Source: Tissierella praeacuta DSM 18095
GTDB taxonomy: Bacteria; Bacillota; Clostridia; Tissierellales; Tissierellaceae
Reading direction: 5' to 3'
DNA: 64,000 nucleotides
Assembly (NCBI RefSeq): GCF_900128955.1
Contig: NZ_FQTY01000002.1
Span: 370,742 to 434,741, forward strand
Of this stretch, positions 7,686-16,027 are shown one piece after another (within the stretch, counting starts at the first letter, position 1; every line of letters starts with the position of its first letter). The position numbers and the translations under genes were made by a program. The notes under the pieces are model-generated. The model was not told where the DNA came from. It searched no databases and was given only the letters and a program-made list of their open reading frames with translations.

Positions 7686-9476
7686 TTGCAAAATATGATA
7701 AAAGATATAAAAAGCATATTTCATATAAGAGATAAGAAAAGATTTTTACTACAAAATCTACCTTATCTCTTTTTCTTTTATCCGGGAAATATTTTTTCTC
7801 ATCATGTGAGAAGCTATACCGGTGGAGATGTGATTGACAGGATATTTCAAGGAATGCTTGAGCTTAATACCATGAGCTTTATCCCAAGCATACACCTTAT
7901 GGACATACTTGTAGGAATAGGGATAGCAACCTTAATTAAATTCATTGTCTATACCAAAGGGAAAAATGCCAAGAAGTTCAGGCAAGGCAGAGAGTACGGT
8001 TCAGCCCGATGGGGACGCCCTAAAGACATAGAGCCTTACGCTGATGAAAAGTTTGAAAACAATATAATTTTAACCAATACAGAAAGACTGACTATGAACT
8101 CAAGACCTAAAAATCCCAAGTATGCAAGAAACAAAAATGTATTAGTGATTGGTGGCTCAGGAAGTGGAAAGACCCGATTTTTCTTAAAACCGAACTTGAT
8201 GCAAATGCACTCATCTTATGTTGTTACAGACCCCAAAGGTACTGTCCTAATTGAATGTGGAAAGATGTTAGAAAAGCATGATTATGAAATTAAGGTGTTA
8301 AATACCATAAATTTCAAAAAATCTATGCACTACAATCCCTTTGCCTACCTAAGAAGTGAAAAAGACATTTTAAAACTTGTGCAAACCATTATTGCCAATA
8401 CAAAGGGGGAAGGAGAAAAATCCGGTGAGGATTTTTGGGTGAAAGCCGAACGCTTATATTATACCGCACTGATTGGCTACCTTTACTATGAGGCACCGGA
8501 GGAAGAACAAAATTTTGAAACCTTACTTGCTTTTATTGATGCCAGCGAAGTGAGAGAAGAAGATGAAAACTTTAAAAATGCCGTTGACTATATCTTTGAT
8601 GCACTTGAAGAAGAAAAACCTAATCACTTTGCAGTAAAGCAATACCGCAAATACAAACTTGCAGCCGGAAAAACAGCAAAATCAATCCTTATTTCATGTG
8701 GTGCAAGGCTTGCTCCCTTTGATATTGAGGAACTTAGAAGTCTTATGGAATACGATGAGATGGGGCTTGATACTATAGGAGATAAGAAAACAGCCCTATT
8801 TATTATTATCTCCGATACCGACGATACCTTTAACTTCGTGGTGGCGATGATGTATACGCAGCTTTTTAATTTACTTTGTGATAAGGCAGATGATGTGTAT
8901 GGCGGTAGACTTCCCGTTCATGTAAGGTGTTTGCTTGATGAGTTTAGCAATATCGGTCAAATTCCAAAGTTTGAAAAACTCATTGCAACCATTCGTTCCA
9001 GAGAAATCTCCGCTTGCATTATCCTACAAGCACAAAGTCAGTTAAAAGCAGTCTATAAGGATCATTCCGATACCGTTATCGGCAACTGTGATACAACCAT
9101 TTTTCTTGGAGGAAAGGAAGGAAGCACCTTAAAAGAAATCTCAGAAACGCTGGGAAAAGAAACCATAGATTTATATAACACCTCGGAAACAAGAAGTAAT
9201 CAAAATAGCTATGGGTTAAATTATCAAAAGACAGGAAAAGATTTAATGAGTAAAGATGAACTCTTTGTTATGGATGGTGGCAAATGTATTATGCAGCTGA
9301 GAGGCGTTAGACCATTTTTCAGTGATAAATTTGATATTACCAAGCACAAAAATTATAAACTGCTTTCTGACTATAATAAGAAAAACACCTTTGATGTAGA
9401 GAAATACCTAAAAAGAAAAGATAGGGTTAATCTCAAAAAGGATATGCCTGTAAAAGTAATTGAATTAGAAAAATAG
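7686..9476 (+). CDS. virD4: VirD4/TraG-family conjugative coupling ATPase
   Basis: This roughly 596-residue protein is the type IV coupling protein that brings the relaxase-DNA complex to the transfer channel. It has N-terminal hydrophobic segments (LPYLFFFYPG..., LMDILVGIGIATLIKFIVY), Walker A VIGGSGSGKTRFF near residue 155, and Walker B-like VRCLLDEFSNIG near residue 417. IILQAQSQLKAVY and ELFVMDGGKCIMQLRG follow near the end. The start is uncertain: GGAGGAGG (7661-7668) is strong, but the first usable codon is the TTG at 7686, 17 bases away; an ATA at 7671 is closer. Confidence 0.93.
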   Translation: MQNMIKDIKSIFHIRDKKRFLLQNLPYLFFFYPGNIFSHHVRSYTGGDVIDRIFQGMLELNTMSFIPSIHLMDILVGIGIATLIKFIVYTKGKNAKKFRQGREYGSARWGRPKDIEPYADEKFENNIILTNTERLTMNSRPKNPKYARNKNVLVIGGSGSGKTRFFLKPNLMQMHSSYVVTDPKGTVLIECGKMLEKHDYEIKVLNTINFKKSMHYNPFAYLRSEKDILKLVQTIIANTKGEGEKSGEDFWVKAERLYYTALIGYLYYEAPEEEQNFETLLAFIDASEVREEDENFKNAVDYIFDALEEEKPNHFAVKQYRKYKLAAGKTAKSILISCGARLAPFDIEELRSLMEYDEMGLDTIGDKKTALFIIISDTDDTFNFVVAMMYTQLFNLLCDKADDVYGGRLPVHVRCLLDEFSNIGQIPKFEKLIATIRSREISACIILQAQSQLKAVYKDHSDTVIGNCDTTIFLGGKEGSTLKEISETLGKETIDLYNTSETRSNQNSYGLNYQKTGKDLMSKDELFVMDGGKCIMQLRGVRPFFSDKFDITKHKNYKLLSDYNKKNTFDVEKYLKRKDRVNLKKDMPVKVIELEK

Positions 9477-9504
9477 AAAATGATTGAATGATAAAAAACT
9501 GGTA

Positions 9505-9531
9505 GACTTTTGCTCATTATGAACAAAAGTC
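9505..9531. repeat. Palindromic hairpin repeat, copy 1
   Basis: An inverted repeat of the form GACTTTTGCTC-at-GAACAAAAGTC; one of four related intergenic palindromes in the transfer region (others at 9559, 9662 and 11240). No T run follows, so it is not an ordinary terminator. Confidence 0.8.
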
Positions 9532-9558
9532 AATTTTAAAAATAAGGAATTAAAGATA

Positions 9559-9585
9559 AACTTCTGCTCAAAATGAACAGAAGTT
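9559..9585. repeat. Palindromic hairpin repeat, copy 2
   Basis: AACTTCTGCTC-AAAAT-GAACAGAAGTT, with compensatory changes in both arms compared with copy 1 (TTTTG/CAAAA becomes TTCTG/CAGAA), which argues that the paired structure is kept. Confidence 0.8.
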
Positions 9586-9603
9586 AAGATAGAGGAGGCT
9601 TTA

Positions 9604-9750
9604 ATGGAGAATATACAATTGAGGAAATTTAATAAGATAGGAATAGGTGGGAGAAGCCCTCCAACTTTTGCTCAAAATGAGCAGAAGTTGAGAAGGCTAA
9701 AAACAAAGAAAATAGAACAAATTAACGTAAATAAAGATCACAACGATTGA
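9604..9750 (+). CDS. Small ORF, 48 residues, between virD4 and ssb
   Basis: An ATG at 9604 follows AGAGGAGG (9591-9598), a good site, and opens a 48-codon lysine-rich frame with no recognisable family. It contains palindrome copy 3, translated as PTFAQNEQKL. It may be a real small protein or only a leader. The stop overlaps the following terminator. Confidence 0.4.
   Translation: MENIQLRKFNKIGIGGRSPPTFAQNEQKLRRLKTKKIEQINVNKDHND
9662..9690. repeat. Palindromic hairpin repeat, copy 3
   Basis: CAACTTTTGCTC-AAAAT-GAGCAGAAGTTG; same core as copies 1, 2 and 4. It lies inside the 48-codon ORF. Confidence 0.8.
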
Positions 9751-9774
9751 AGAATAAAAGTTGTGGTCTTTTTT
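9736..9774 (+). terminator. Intrinsic terminator
   Basis: GATCACAAC (9736-9744) pairs with GTTGTGGTC (9760-9768), one G-U pair, followed by six T. It separates the virD4 unit from the ssb-maff2-virB6 unit. Confidence 0.8.
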
Positions 9775-9821
9775 GTTTGAAACGCTAGAAAAATATAACA
9801 AAAAGAAATCGGAGGAAGAAT

Positions 9822-10154
9822 ATGCAAAAAGAAGTGCTTAATATCAACGGGAATTTAATCAATGAAGTAGAGATAACAATAATTCAAAGCAAGAATGGAG
9901 AAGTTAAAGTAGCTAATTTTACCCTTTTTAGAAAGATGGGAAAAGCAGGAGAAAAGAAAAAGGAATATATTAACTGTAATGTCTATGGTGAAAAAGCTGA
10001 GCTTGCCAGAGACTTTGAAAAAGGTGATTTTATTCATGTTTTTGGTTATTACAAGGAAGTTGAAAAAGAAGATAAAAGTTATAAAAACTTTATTGTAAAG
10101 CATCTCAATAAGGTAGACAAAACAGAAAATACAGTAAACGAGGAGGAAGATTAA
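9822..10154 (+). CDS. ssb: Single-stranded DNA-binding protein (OB fold)
   Basis: This 110-residue SSB-like protein is short compared with chromosomal SSB (about 150-170), lacking the acidic tail tip. It has OB-fold features: LNINGNLINEVEI, VANFTLFRK, EYINCNVYGEKAELARDFEKGDFIHVFGYYK. It probably coats transferred or rolling-circle single strands. CGGAGGAAG precedes the ATG. Its stop overlaps the start of the next gene (TAATG), showing tight coupling. Confidence 0.85.
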   Translation: MQKEVLNINGNLINEVEITIIQSKNGEVKVANFTLFRKMGKAGEKKKEYINCNVYGEKAELARDFEKGDFIHVFGYYKEVEKEDKSYKNFIVKHLNKVDKTENTVNEEED

Positions 10155-10369
10155 TGGAATTTTTTACACAGGCGGTAGATGTACTGAAAGTGTTGGTAAC
10201 AGCAATAGGGGCAGGACTTGGAGCATGGGGAGTCATCAATCTGCTTGAAGGTTATGGCAACGACAATCCCGGTGCGAAATCACAGGGCATAAAACAACTT
10301 ATGGCAGGGGGAGGGATAGTTTTAATAGGGCTAAAGCTAATCCCGCTACTTGCCAATGTGTTGAAATAA
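10154..10369 (+). CDS. Maff2-family small membrane protein (pilin/VirB2-like)
   Basis: This 71-residue protein has two hydrophobic segments (VLKVLVTAIGAGLGAWGVINLL and LMAGGGIVLIGLKLIPLLANVL) around a polar loop, GNDNPGAKSQGIKQ. This is the Maff2 pattern found in Tn1549-like conjugation modules directly before the VirB6-like gene. By size and topology it may be the VirB2-like subunit; that role is inference. Confidence 0.82.
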   Translation: MEFFTQAVDVLKVLVTAIGAGLGAWGVINLLEGYGNDNPGAKSQGIKQLMAGGGIVLIGLKLIPLLANVLK

Positions 10370-10370
10370 G

Positions 10371-11234
10371 ATGCTTGATTTGTTTGAAAAGATAGAAGAG
10401 TTTTTCAAGGATATTATGATTGATGTGATTAAAGATAATCTTTCAGCAATGCTTGTAGATATAAATGACAAGGTATCTACTGTTGCAGTAGAAGTAGGTA
10501 AAACTCCGGGTTCATGGAACTCGGAGGTGTTTGCCTTTATAAAATCCATCAATGAAAACGTCGTTTTGCCCATAGCAGCTATTATCCTGACAGCCATTCT
10601 TTGCATAGAATTAATTCAAGTGGTCGTACAGAAAAATTCCATGCACGATACAGACACCTTTGAATTTTTTAAATACATTATCAAGATGTGGGTAGCCGTA
10701 TGGCTGGTATCCCATGCCTTTGAATTTTCTATGGCAGTCTTTGATGTCGCCCAGGAGATGATAGGAAAAGCAGCAGGAGTCGTGGGAAACAGTGCCAATA
10801 TTACACCCGGTAATTTTGATGCTATGGTCGATGCCCTAAAGACAAAAGAACTTGGAACACTCATCGGAATTGCGCTTGAGACGGGACTTGTTAAAATCTC
10901 TTTAACAATTCTGTCCGTTCTAATCACTGTAATCTTATACGGAAGAATGATTGAAATTTATATTTATTGCTCCATTGCAGCTATTCCTTTTGCCACAATG
11001 GGAAACAAGGAATGGGGGAGTATTGGAACCAACTTTATCAGAAGTTTATTTGCACTTGGACTACAAGGATTATTTATCTTAATCTTTTTCGGAATCTATG
11101 CAGTATTGGTTAAAACCATAAACTTTACAGATATTCATGCAAGTATTTTACAGGTGTTGGCATACGGACTGATACTTGGCGTAATGATGATGAAGTCGGG
11201 AAGTATTGCAAAATCAATTCTTAACAGTCATTAG
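10371..11234 (+). CDS. VirB6/TrbL-like conjugation membrane protein
   Basis: This 287-residue polytopic protein has about five to six membrane segments: VVLPIAAIILTAILCIELI, MWVAVWLVSHAFEF, ISLTILSVLITVILYG, IYCSIAAIPFATMG, LGLQGLFILIFFGIYAVLV and ILQVLAYGLILGVMMM. This is the inner channel component of Gram-positive type IV secretion systems. It begins 1 base after the Maff2 gene and shares its transcript. Confidence 0.85.
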   Translation: MLDLFEKIEEFFKDIMIDVIKDNLSAMLVDINDKVSTVAVEVGKTPGSWNSEVFAFIKSINENVVLPIAAIILTAILCIELIQVVVQKNSMHDTDTFEFFKYIIKMWVAVWLVSHAFEFSMAVFDVAQEMIGKAAGVVGNSANITPGNFDAMVDALKTKELGTLIGIALETGLVKISLTILSVLITVILYGRMIEIYIYCSIAAIPFATMGNKEWGSIGTNFIRSLFALGLQGLFILIFFGIYAVLVKTINFTDIHASILQVLAYGLILGVMMMKSGSIAKSILNSH

Positions 11235-11239
11235 AAGCG

Positions 11240-11264
11240 ACTTTTGTTCAAAATGAGCAAAAGT
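11240..11264. repeat. Palindromic hairpin repeat, copy 4
   Basis: ACTTTTGTTC-AAAAT-GAGCAAAAGT, directly after the virB6-like stop codon. It has one G-U pair in the arm and the same core and loop as the three copies at 9.5-9.7 kb. Confidence 0.8.
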
Positions 11265-11332
11265 GAAAAAGTAAAAATAATTCGATTAAAAATAATACAA
11301 TTAAGAAAAAATATAATTAATAGGAGGAAGCA

Positions 11333-11833
11333 ATGAAGAAATTAAATAAAAAGATAGGAAACATTTTGGGAACGGGAGCAATCCTTTCAGTAGGTATTTT
11401 AATTAGAAGGATTGCAGGCAGGAAAACACAAAATATATCAGAATTGGCAGATAGGGATTTTGACTTTGCTAAAACCAAAGGTAAAGAAAGTGCCTTACCC
11501 AAAGAAGATTTTGGAACAAAAGATAAAGAAGAAAACTTCTTGGAATTAGAAGATGACCTTGACTTGTTTATGGATGAGTATCTGAAAGAGGAAATAAAAA
11601 CAGAAGAAGAAAAGCAGGAGGAATTTAGAGAAGTGTCGATAAAGGCATTGGATGTTCTTTTAAAAGAAGTTCTTTCAATCAGTGAAACTTTAAGTCAAAT
11701 AGAAATGGAGGTCAAAAAACAAGGTAAATATAAAGAACCGGCAGAAGAGTTAGAGAAGGTAAAAGAGGAAATCATCTCACTTTGGGAGCATATCGAAGCA
11801 CTTTCAAATAACAAAGAAAAAGACAGGGGGTAG
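11333..11833 (+). CDS. Membrane-anchored coiled-coil protein of unknown function
   Basis: This 166-residue protein has one hydrophobic N-terminal segment (ILGTGAILSVGILI), then a long acidic, glutamate-rich helical region likely to form a coiled coil. GGAGG at 11322-11326 precedes the ATG and prgI begins 3 bases after its stop. Its place inside the secretion operon suggests a structural or accessory transfer role. No family recognised. Confidence 0.7.
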   Translation: MKKLNKKIGNILGTGAILSVGILIRRIAGRKTQNISELADRDFDFAKTKGKESALPKEDFGTKDKEENFLELEDDLDLFMDEYLKEEIKTEEEKQEEFREVSIKALDVLLKEVLSISETLSQIEMEVKKQGKYKEPAEELEKVKEEIISLWEHIEALSNNKEKDRG

Positions 11834-11836
11834 GTC

Positions 11837-12241
11837 ATGGCATATGTGAAGATACCTAAGGATCTTAGCAGAGTGAAAACAAAGGTAGCTCTCAACCTTA
11901 CTAAAAGGCAACTAATCGGCTTTAGTATAGCGGGACTGCTTGGTTTTCCTACTTATCTGTTATGTAAAAACTTCTTAAGTACAGATATTTCGATGATATT
12001 AATGAGCTTAGTTGTATTACCGATTTTATTTGTAACGCTTTATGAAAAGGATAATCAGCCGTTTGAAAAACATTTAGCCTATATCTTAAGGTTTCATAAA
12101 AGCAAAAAGATAAGAGTATATCAAGCAAAAAGTATTTATAACACAGGAAAGAAAAAAGGCGAGATAAAAATGAGAATAAAAAGAAAAACGCCTATAAGTA
12201 AGGCAGGATTAAGTGGCAAAAGGAGGAAAAAAATTGAATAA
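11837..12241 (+). CDS. prgI: PrgI-family conjugation protein
   Basis: This 134-residue protein begins MAYVKIPKDLSRVKTKVALNLTKRQL, as PrgI proteins do. Two adjoining membrane segments follow (IGFSIAGLLGFPTYLL and ISMILMSLVVLPILFVTLY), then a basic tail. PrgI is the VirB3-like partner of the VirB4 ATPase and is nearly always encoded just before it, as here; the tail overlaps the virB4 start by 8 bases. Confidence 0.88.
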   Translation: MAYVKIPKDLSRVKTKVALNLTKRQLIGFSIAGLLGFPTYLLCKNFLSTDISMILMSLVVLPILFVTLYEKDNQPFEKHLAYILRFHKSKKIRVYQAKSIYNTGKKKGEIKMRIKRKTPISKAGLSGKRRKKIE

Positions 12242-13272
12242 AGACAAGAAGAAAAAGCAGGAACAAAGAATACAGAAGGATGAACTGGCACTTAAGAAAA
12301 ATAGGGAAGAATTATCTGAGTTAAAAAAAGTAAACAGGAAAAATGTAAAGAATAAGAGAAATGGGAAATCATCAATTAATAAAAAAGGATGGTTTCCTTT
12401 TTTAATGAAATCGGAGAAAAAAGAAACCGTACAGGATACGATTCCTTACAAAAGAATGCTTAAAGATGGGATTTGTCAGATTGAAAAAGAAAAATACAAT
12501 AAAACTATTCGTTTTTTTGACATTAACTATCGCTTAATGGAAGAAGAAGATCAAGAAGGCATCTTCTCTGAGTTTTCTTCTTTTCTTAACTTCTTTGATT
12601 CAAGTGTGGAAGTGGAATTTAACTATATCAACAGTGTCGGCGAAAATGAGGAAATCAATAAATTGATTGACATCAAAGAAATAGGAGATGATTTTAACGA
12701 GATCAGAGATGAATACAGACAGATGCTCCTAAGCCAAAGTTCTAAGGGAAATAACGGACTAGCCAAGAGTATGTATTTAACCTTTACCATAGAGGCGGAG
12801 GACTTAAAGCAGGCAAAGAGCAGGTTAGAGCGAATAGAAATGGATGTGCTAAATAACTTTAAGCAGATGGGAGTGAAAGCCTATGTACTTGATGGAGAGG
12901 AACGCTTAAAAGTTATTCACGATATATTAAATCCAAATGACAGATTAGTTTTCTCCTTTGAGGATTTGAAATACAGCGGACTGACGACTAAGGAATATAT
13001 TGTGCCGACTTCCTTTAACTTTTCCAAACCTACCTACTTTAAAACCGGAGAAGTATGTGCAGAGGTGAATTTTTTACAGCTTTTAGCATCGGATATTAAA
13101 GATGAGATGTTATCCGAGTTTTTGGCTGTGGAAGAAAATATGATTGTTACCTTTCATATCAAAGCCATTGACCAGATGGAAGCGATTAAGAATGTAAAGA
13201 GAAAAATAACCGACCTTGATAAGATGAAGCTTGAGGAAAATAAGAAAGCAATTAGAGCAGGGTACGATATGG
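12234..13272 (+). CDS. virB4: VirB4-family conjugation ATPase, exon 1
   Basis: The first 346 codons plus one base of the VirB4/TrbE-like ATPase that powers pilus or channel assembly. The TTG start at 12234 is set by AGGAGG (12221-12226), 7 bases upstream. The protein-coding sequence stays VirB4-like up to NKKAIRAGYDM and is then interrupted by a group II intron that starts GTGCGAC at 13273. The reading frame runs on into the intron for 28 codons and stops at 13356-13358, so an unspliced message would give a truncated protein without Walker motifs. Confidence 0.92.
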
Positions 13273-16027
13273 GTGCGACACGTTCCTTGACAACTACAAA
13301 TATTGTAGGAAACAAGGCATATACAAAACTTAATTTGTATATAGAACTGATATTCTAAGAGTGGAATGAAGGGGTAACGCCCTGAAACGCTCCCCTAATA
13401 CTCCTACATGCTATGTAATTTCATTTTATGAAATTGGCTAAAGCATAGTATGAAGCTAGGTGAAGTCGGCAGAAAGATACCGTAAAGTGTAAAAACACTA
13501 CGAAAGCTGTCCAGAGGTGGATGGTGTATCCCATATGCCGGGGGTCTATAAAATATCTATGGTGAGAATAATTTAGAAATAAGTTTGACAAACTTGCGAA
13601 TGTAAGGGTCTATACGTAGCTTATGTAGAAATGCATAAACCACGGTCGTGGGGTATGTGGGGTAAAGTAAAAATCCATGTTATGAAATACCCTATTGTGT
13701 TACAGGCACAATCAAGCATACAGGCTCATAGTAAGCACCTAAGGATATATGTACAGATAAGAATATTGGAACGTGGGAAGCTGTGAATACAAATGCTAAG
13801 GATTAGCAATCCGATGATGTAGTGATAGAAAAAATCGAAAGCTAGTAGCAAATACCAGCAAGTTTAAATAACTTTCCGTTATCGAGATAATCTATCTTAA
13901 TCACAGTGAAATCAGGGGCACGAGCGTTGATATTTTCTGTAATGGAAAAAGGAGCAACAGCCCCAAGACAGGATTTAGTTTTAATATTATTTTTAAATCT
14001 TTCAAGGTTCTTGTATGACTAATAGAAACCAAATCCAAAGGAGGAGGTTGACTTGACTGTGAATACGAACTTAGAGAGAAAACCTAAAAGGCAAAAATTA
14101 CGCAATGCCGAATACTATGATATGCAAGACTTAATGGATAAACTTTACCAAGAATCAATACAAGGTAAAACATTCAATAAGTTAATGCAGTTGATAACAA
14201 GTGAAAACAACATACTTTTAGCCTTTCGTAACATTAAGAATAATAAAGGCTCAATGACAAAAGGTACAGATGGTAGAACGATAAAATACTACAAAGAGTG
14301 GTCAGAAGAACAATTTGTAAAATATTTTCAAGATAAGTTTAAAAACTACCACCCCAAAAGTGTTTTAAGAGTTGAAATTCCTAAAACTGGGCAACCAGAT
14401 AAAACAAGACCGCTTGGTATACCATGTATGGATGATAGAATTGTGCAACAATGCATTATTCAAATATTAGAACCAATATGTGAAGCTAAGTTTCACGCTC
14501 ATAGTTATGGATTTAGACCTAATAGGTCAGCAAGTCATGCAATTGCAAGAGTACAATCTCTTATGAATGTTAGCAAATTACATTATGTTGTAGATGTTGA
14601 CATCAAGGGATTCTTTGACAATGTAAATCATGGCAAATTAATTAAACAAATCTGGACTATGGGAATCAGGGATAAAAGTTTGATTTCTATCATTGGCAAA
14701 ATATTAAAGTCAAAGATTGAGGGGATAGGAATCCCTGAAAAAGGTACACCACAAGGCGGAATAATCAGTCCATTACTCTCAAATATAGTATTGAATGAAT
14801 TAGACTGGTGGCTTAGTGACCAATGGGAAACAATACAGACAAGACACAAATATACTGCAAGTCATAAATATGATGCCTTAAAAAAATCAAAATTAAAAGA
14901 GTTTTTCTTTGTTAGATATGCAGATGACTTTAAAATTTTATGCAGAGATTACAAAACAGCTCAGAAAATATTTGTTGCTGTAAAAGACTGGTTATTTGAA
15001 AGGCTAGAATTAAAAATTAGTCCAGAGAAATCAAAGATAACCAACGTTCGCAAAGGAAAAACAGAATTTCTAGGATTTTCACTTTATGTATCCAAAAAAG
15101 GTAAAAAGTATGTATCACGAAGTAATGTATCGGATAAAGCGAAAAAGGCAATGAAAATTAAACTCAAAGAACAGATTAAAGAAATACAAAAAGATACTTC
15201 ACCTCATCAAGTAAATCAGCTTAATTCAATGATACTTGGAATGCACAATTATTACAATATAGCTACTGGGTGCAGTATTGATTTTAGAGAAATAAATTTT
15301 GTTGTCAGCAAGAGCCTAAAACATAGACTTAGAGAAAAAACAAAAAAGGCAAAACGAAATAAAAAAGCTAAAAAGTTATTGTCTGGAAAAGTGCCAAAAT
15401 CAAAAACTTATGAAAGATTCTATGGTAGATATAACCAAAAACCTAAAATAGTGGCAGGTATTCATATCTTTCCAATATATGGTTGTAGGTTTGTTACTCC
15501 TAGAATGTTTACGAGAGAGGTAAATAAATATACTCCAACAGGTAGAGCCTTAATACACAAAAATTTATCAACAGGAAGATACCTTGTAGAATATCTTTTA
15601 GAAATGAAAGAATATGATAAATCAGTGGAGTATAACGATAATCGTATTTCACTAATGGCTAGGCAAAATGGCAAGTGTGCTGTTACAGGAGAAGCCTTAA
15701 ACATATTTAATATGGAGTGTCATCATAAAAAGCCTAAATATTTAGGTGGAATGGAAGAATACAAAAATCTAGTATGGCTAAGAACGGAAGTACACAAACT
15801 TATCCATGCCACAGATAAAGATACGATTGAAAAATATTTGCACATTTTAAAATTAGATGAAAAAGCACTTAAAAAGGTTAATTCTTTAAGACTATTAGCA
15901 GAGAATTTAGAAATAGTAGTAAGTAAAAACTAAATTTTGTTGGAACGCCGTATGCGGGGAAACTCGCACGTACGGTGTGGAGTGGGGGAAAATCTGGAGA
16001 TAACATCAAAGGATTACCTATCACTAT
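13273..16027 (+). mobile_element. Group II intron (2755 bp) in virB4
   Basis: The 5' end GTGCGAC matches the group II consensus GUGYG, and the 3' end ..CACTAT matches AY. Removing it joins ATG G to AC ATC, giving ..GYDM-D-ILPSDLLTYG.., the expected VirB4 sequence. Domain V lies at about 15942-15982 (GCCGTATGCG ... CGCACGTACGG) and domain VI at about 15983-16027. A 6-base EBS1-like CCATAT (13531-13536) pairs with ATATGG, the last six bases of exon 1. The encoded reverse transcriptase looks intact, so the intron may still move. Confidence 0.93.
14053..15933 (+). CDS. ltrA: Group II intron reverse transcriptase/maturase with HNH endonuclease
   Basis: This 626-residue protein has the RT domain in order: RPLGIPCMDDRIVQQ, AHSYGFRPNRSA, VVDVDIKGFFDNVNH, GTPQGGIISPLLSNI, and the catalytic FVRYADDFKIL. 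A maturase (X) domain and a basic region follow, then a C-terminal HNH nuclease (CAVTGEAL...ECHHKKPKYLGG...NLVWLRTEVHKLIH). All key residues are present. The TTG at 14053 follows AGGAGG by 6-7 bases; GTG at 14059 is an alternative. It should help splicing and target-primed insertion. Confidence 0.96.
   Translation: MTVNTNLERKPKRQKLRNAEYYDMQDLMDKLYQESIQGKTFNKLMQLITSENNILLAFRNIKNNKGSMTKGTDGRTIKYYKEWSEEQFVKYFQDKFKNYHPKSVLRVEIPKTGQPDKTRPLGIPCMDDRIVQQCIIQILEPICEAKFHAHSYGFRPNRSASHAIARVQSLMNVSKLHYVVDVDIKGFFDNVNHGKLIKQIWTMGIRDKSLISIIGKILKSKIEGIGIPEKGTPQGGIISPLLSNIVLNELDWWLSDQWETIQTRHKYTASHKYDALKKSKLKEFFFVRYADDFKILCRDYKTAQKIFVAVKDWLFERLELKISPEKSKITNVRKGKTEFLGFSLYVSKKGKKYVSRSNVSDKAKKAMKIKLKEQIKEIQKDTSPHQVNQLNSMILGMHNYYNIATGCSIDFREINFVVSKSLKHRLREKTKKAKRNKKAKKLLSGKVPKSKTYERFYGRYNQKPKIVAGIHIFPIYGCRFVTPRMFTREVNKYTPTGRALIHKNLSTGRYLVEYLLEMKEYDKSVEYNDNRISLMARQNGKCAVTGEALNIFNMECHHKKPKYLGGMEEYKNLVWLRTEVHKLIHATDKDTIEKYLHILKLDEKALKKVNSLRLLAENLEIVVSKN

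Noticed and set aside
13273..13358. Open frame continuing exon 1 of virB4 (..MGATRSLTTTN..)
   Set aside because: Read-through into the group II intron; the sequence leaves the VirB4 pattern exactly at GTGCGAC.
15937..16027. Open frame start of the second virB4 part at 15937
   Set aside because: These bases are intron domains V and VI; true coding resumes at 16028.
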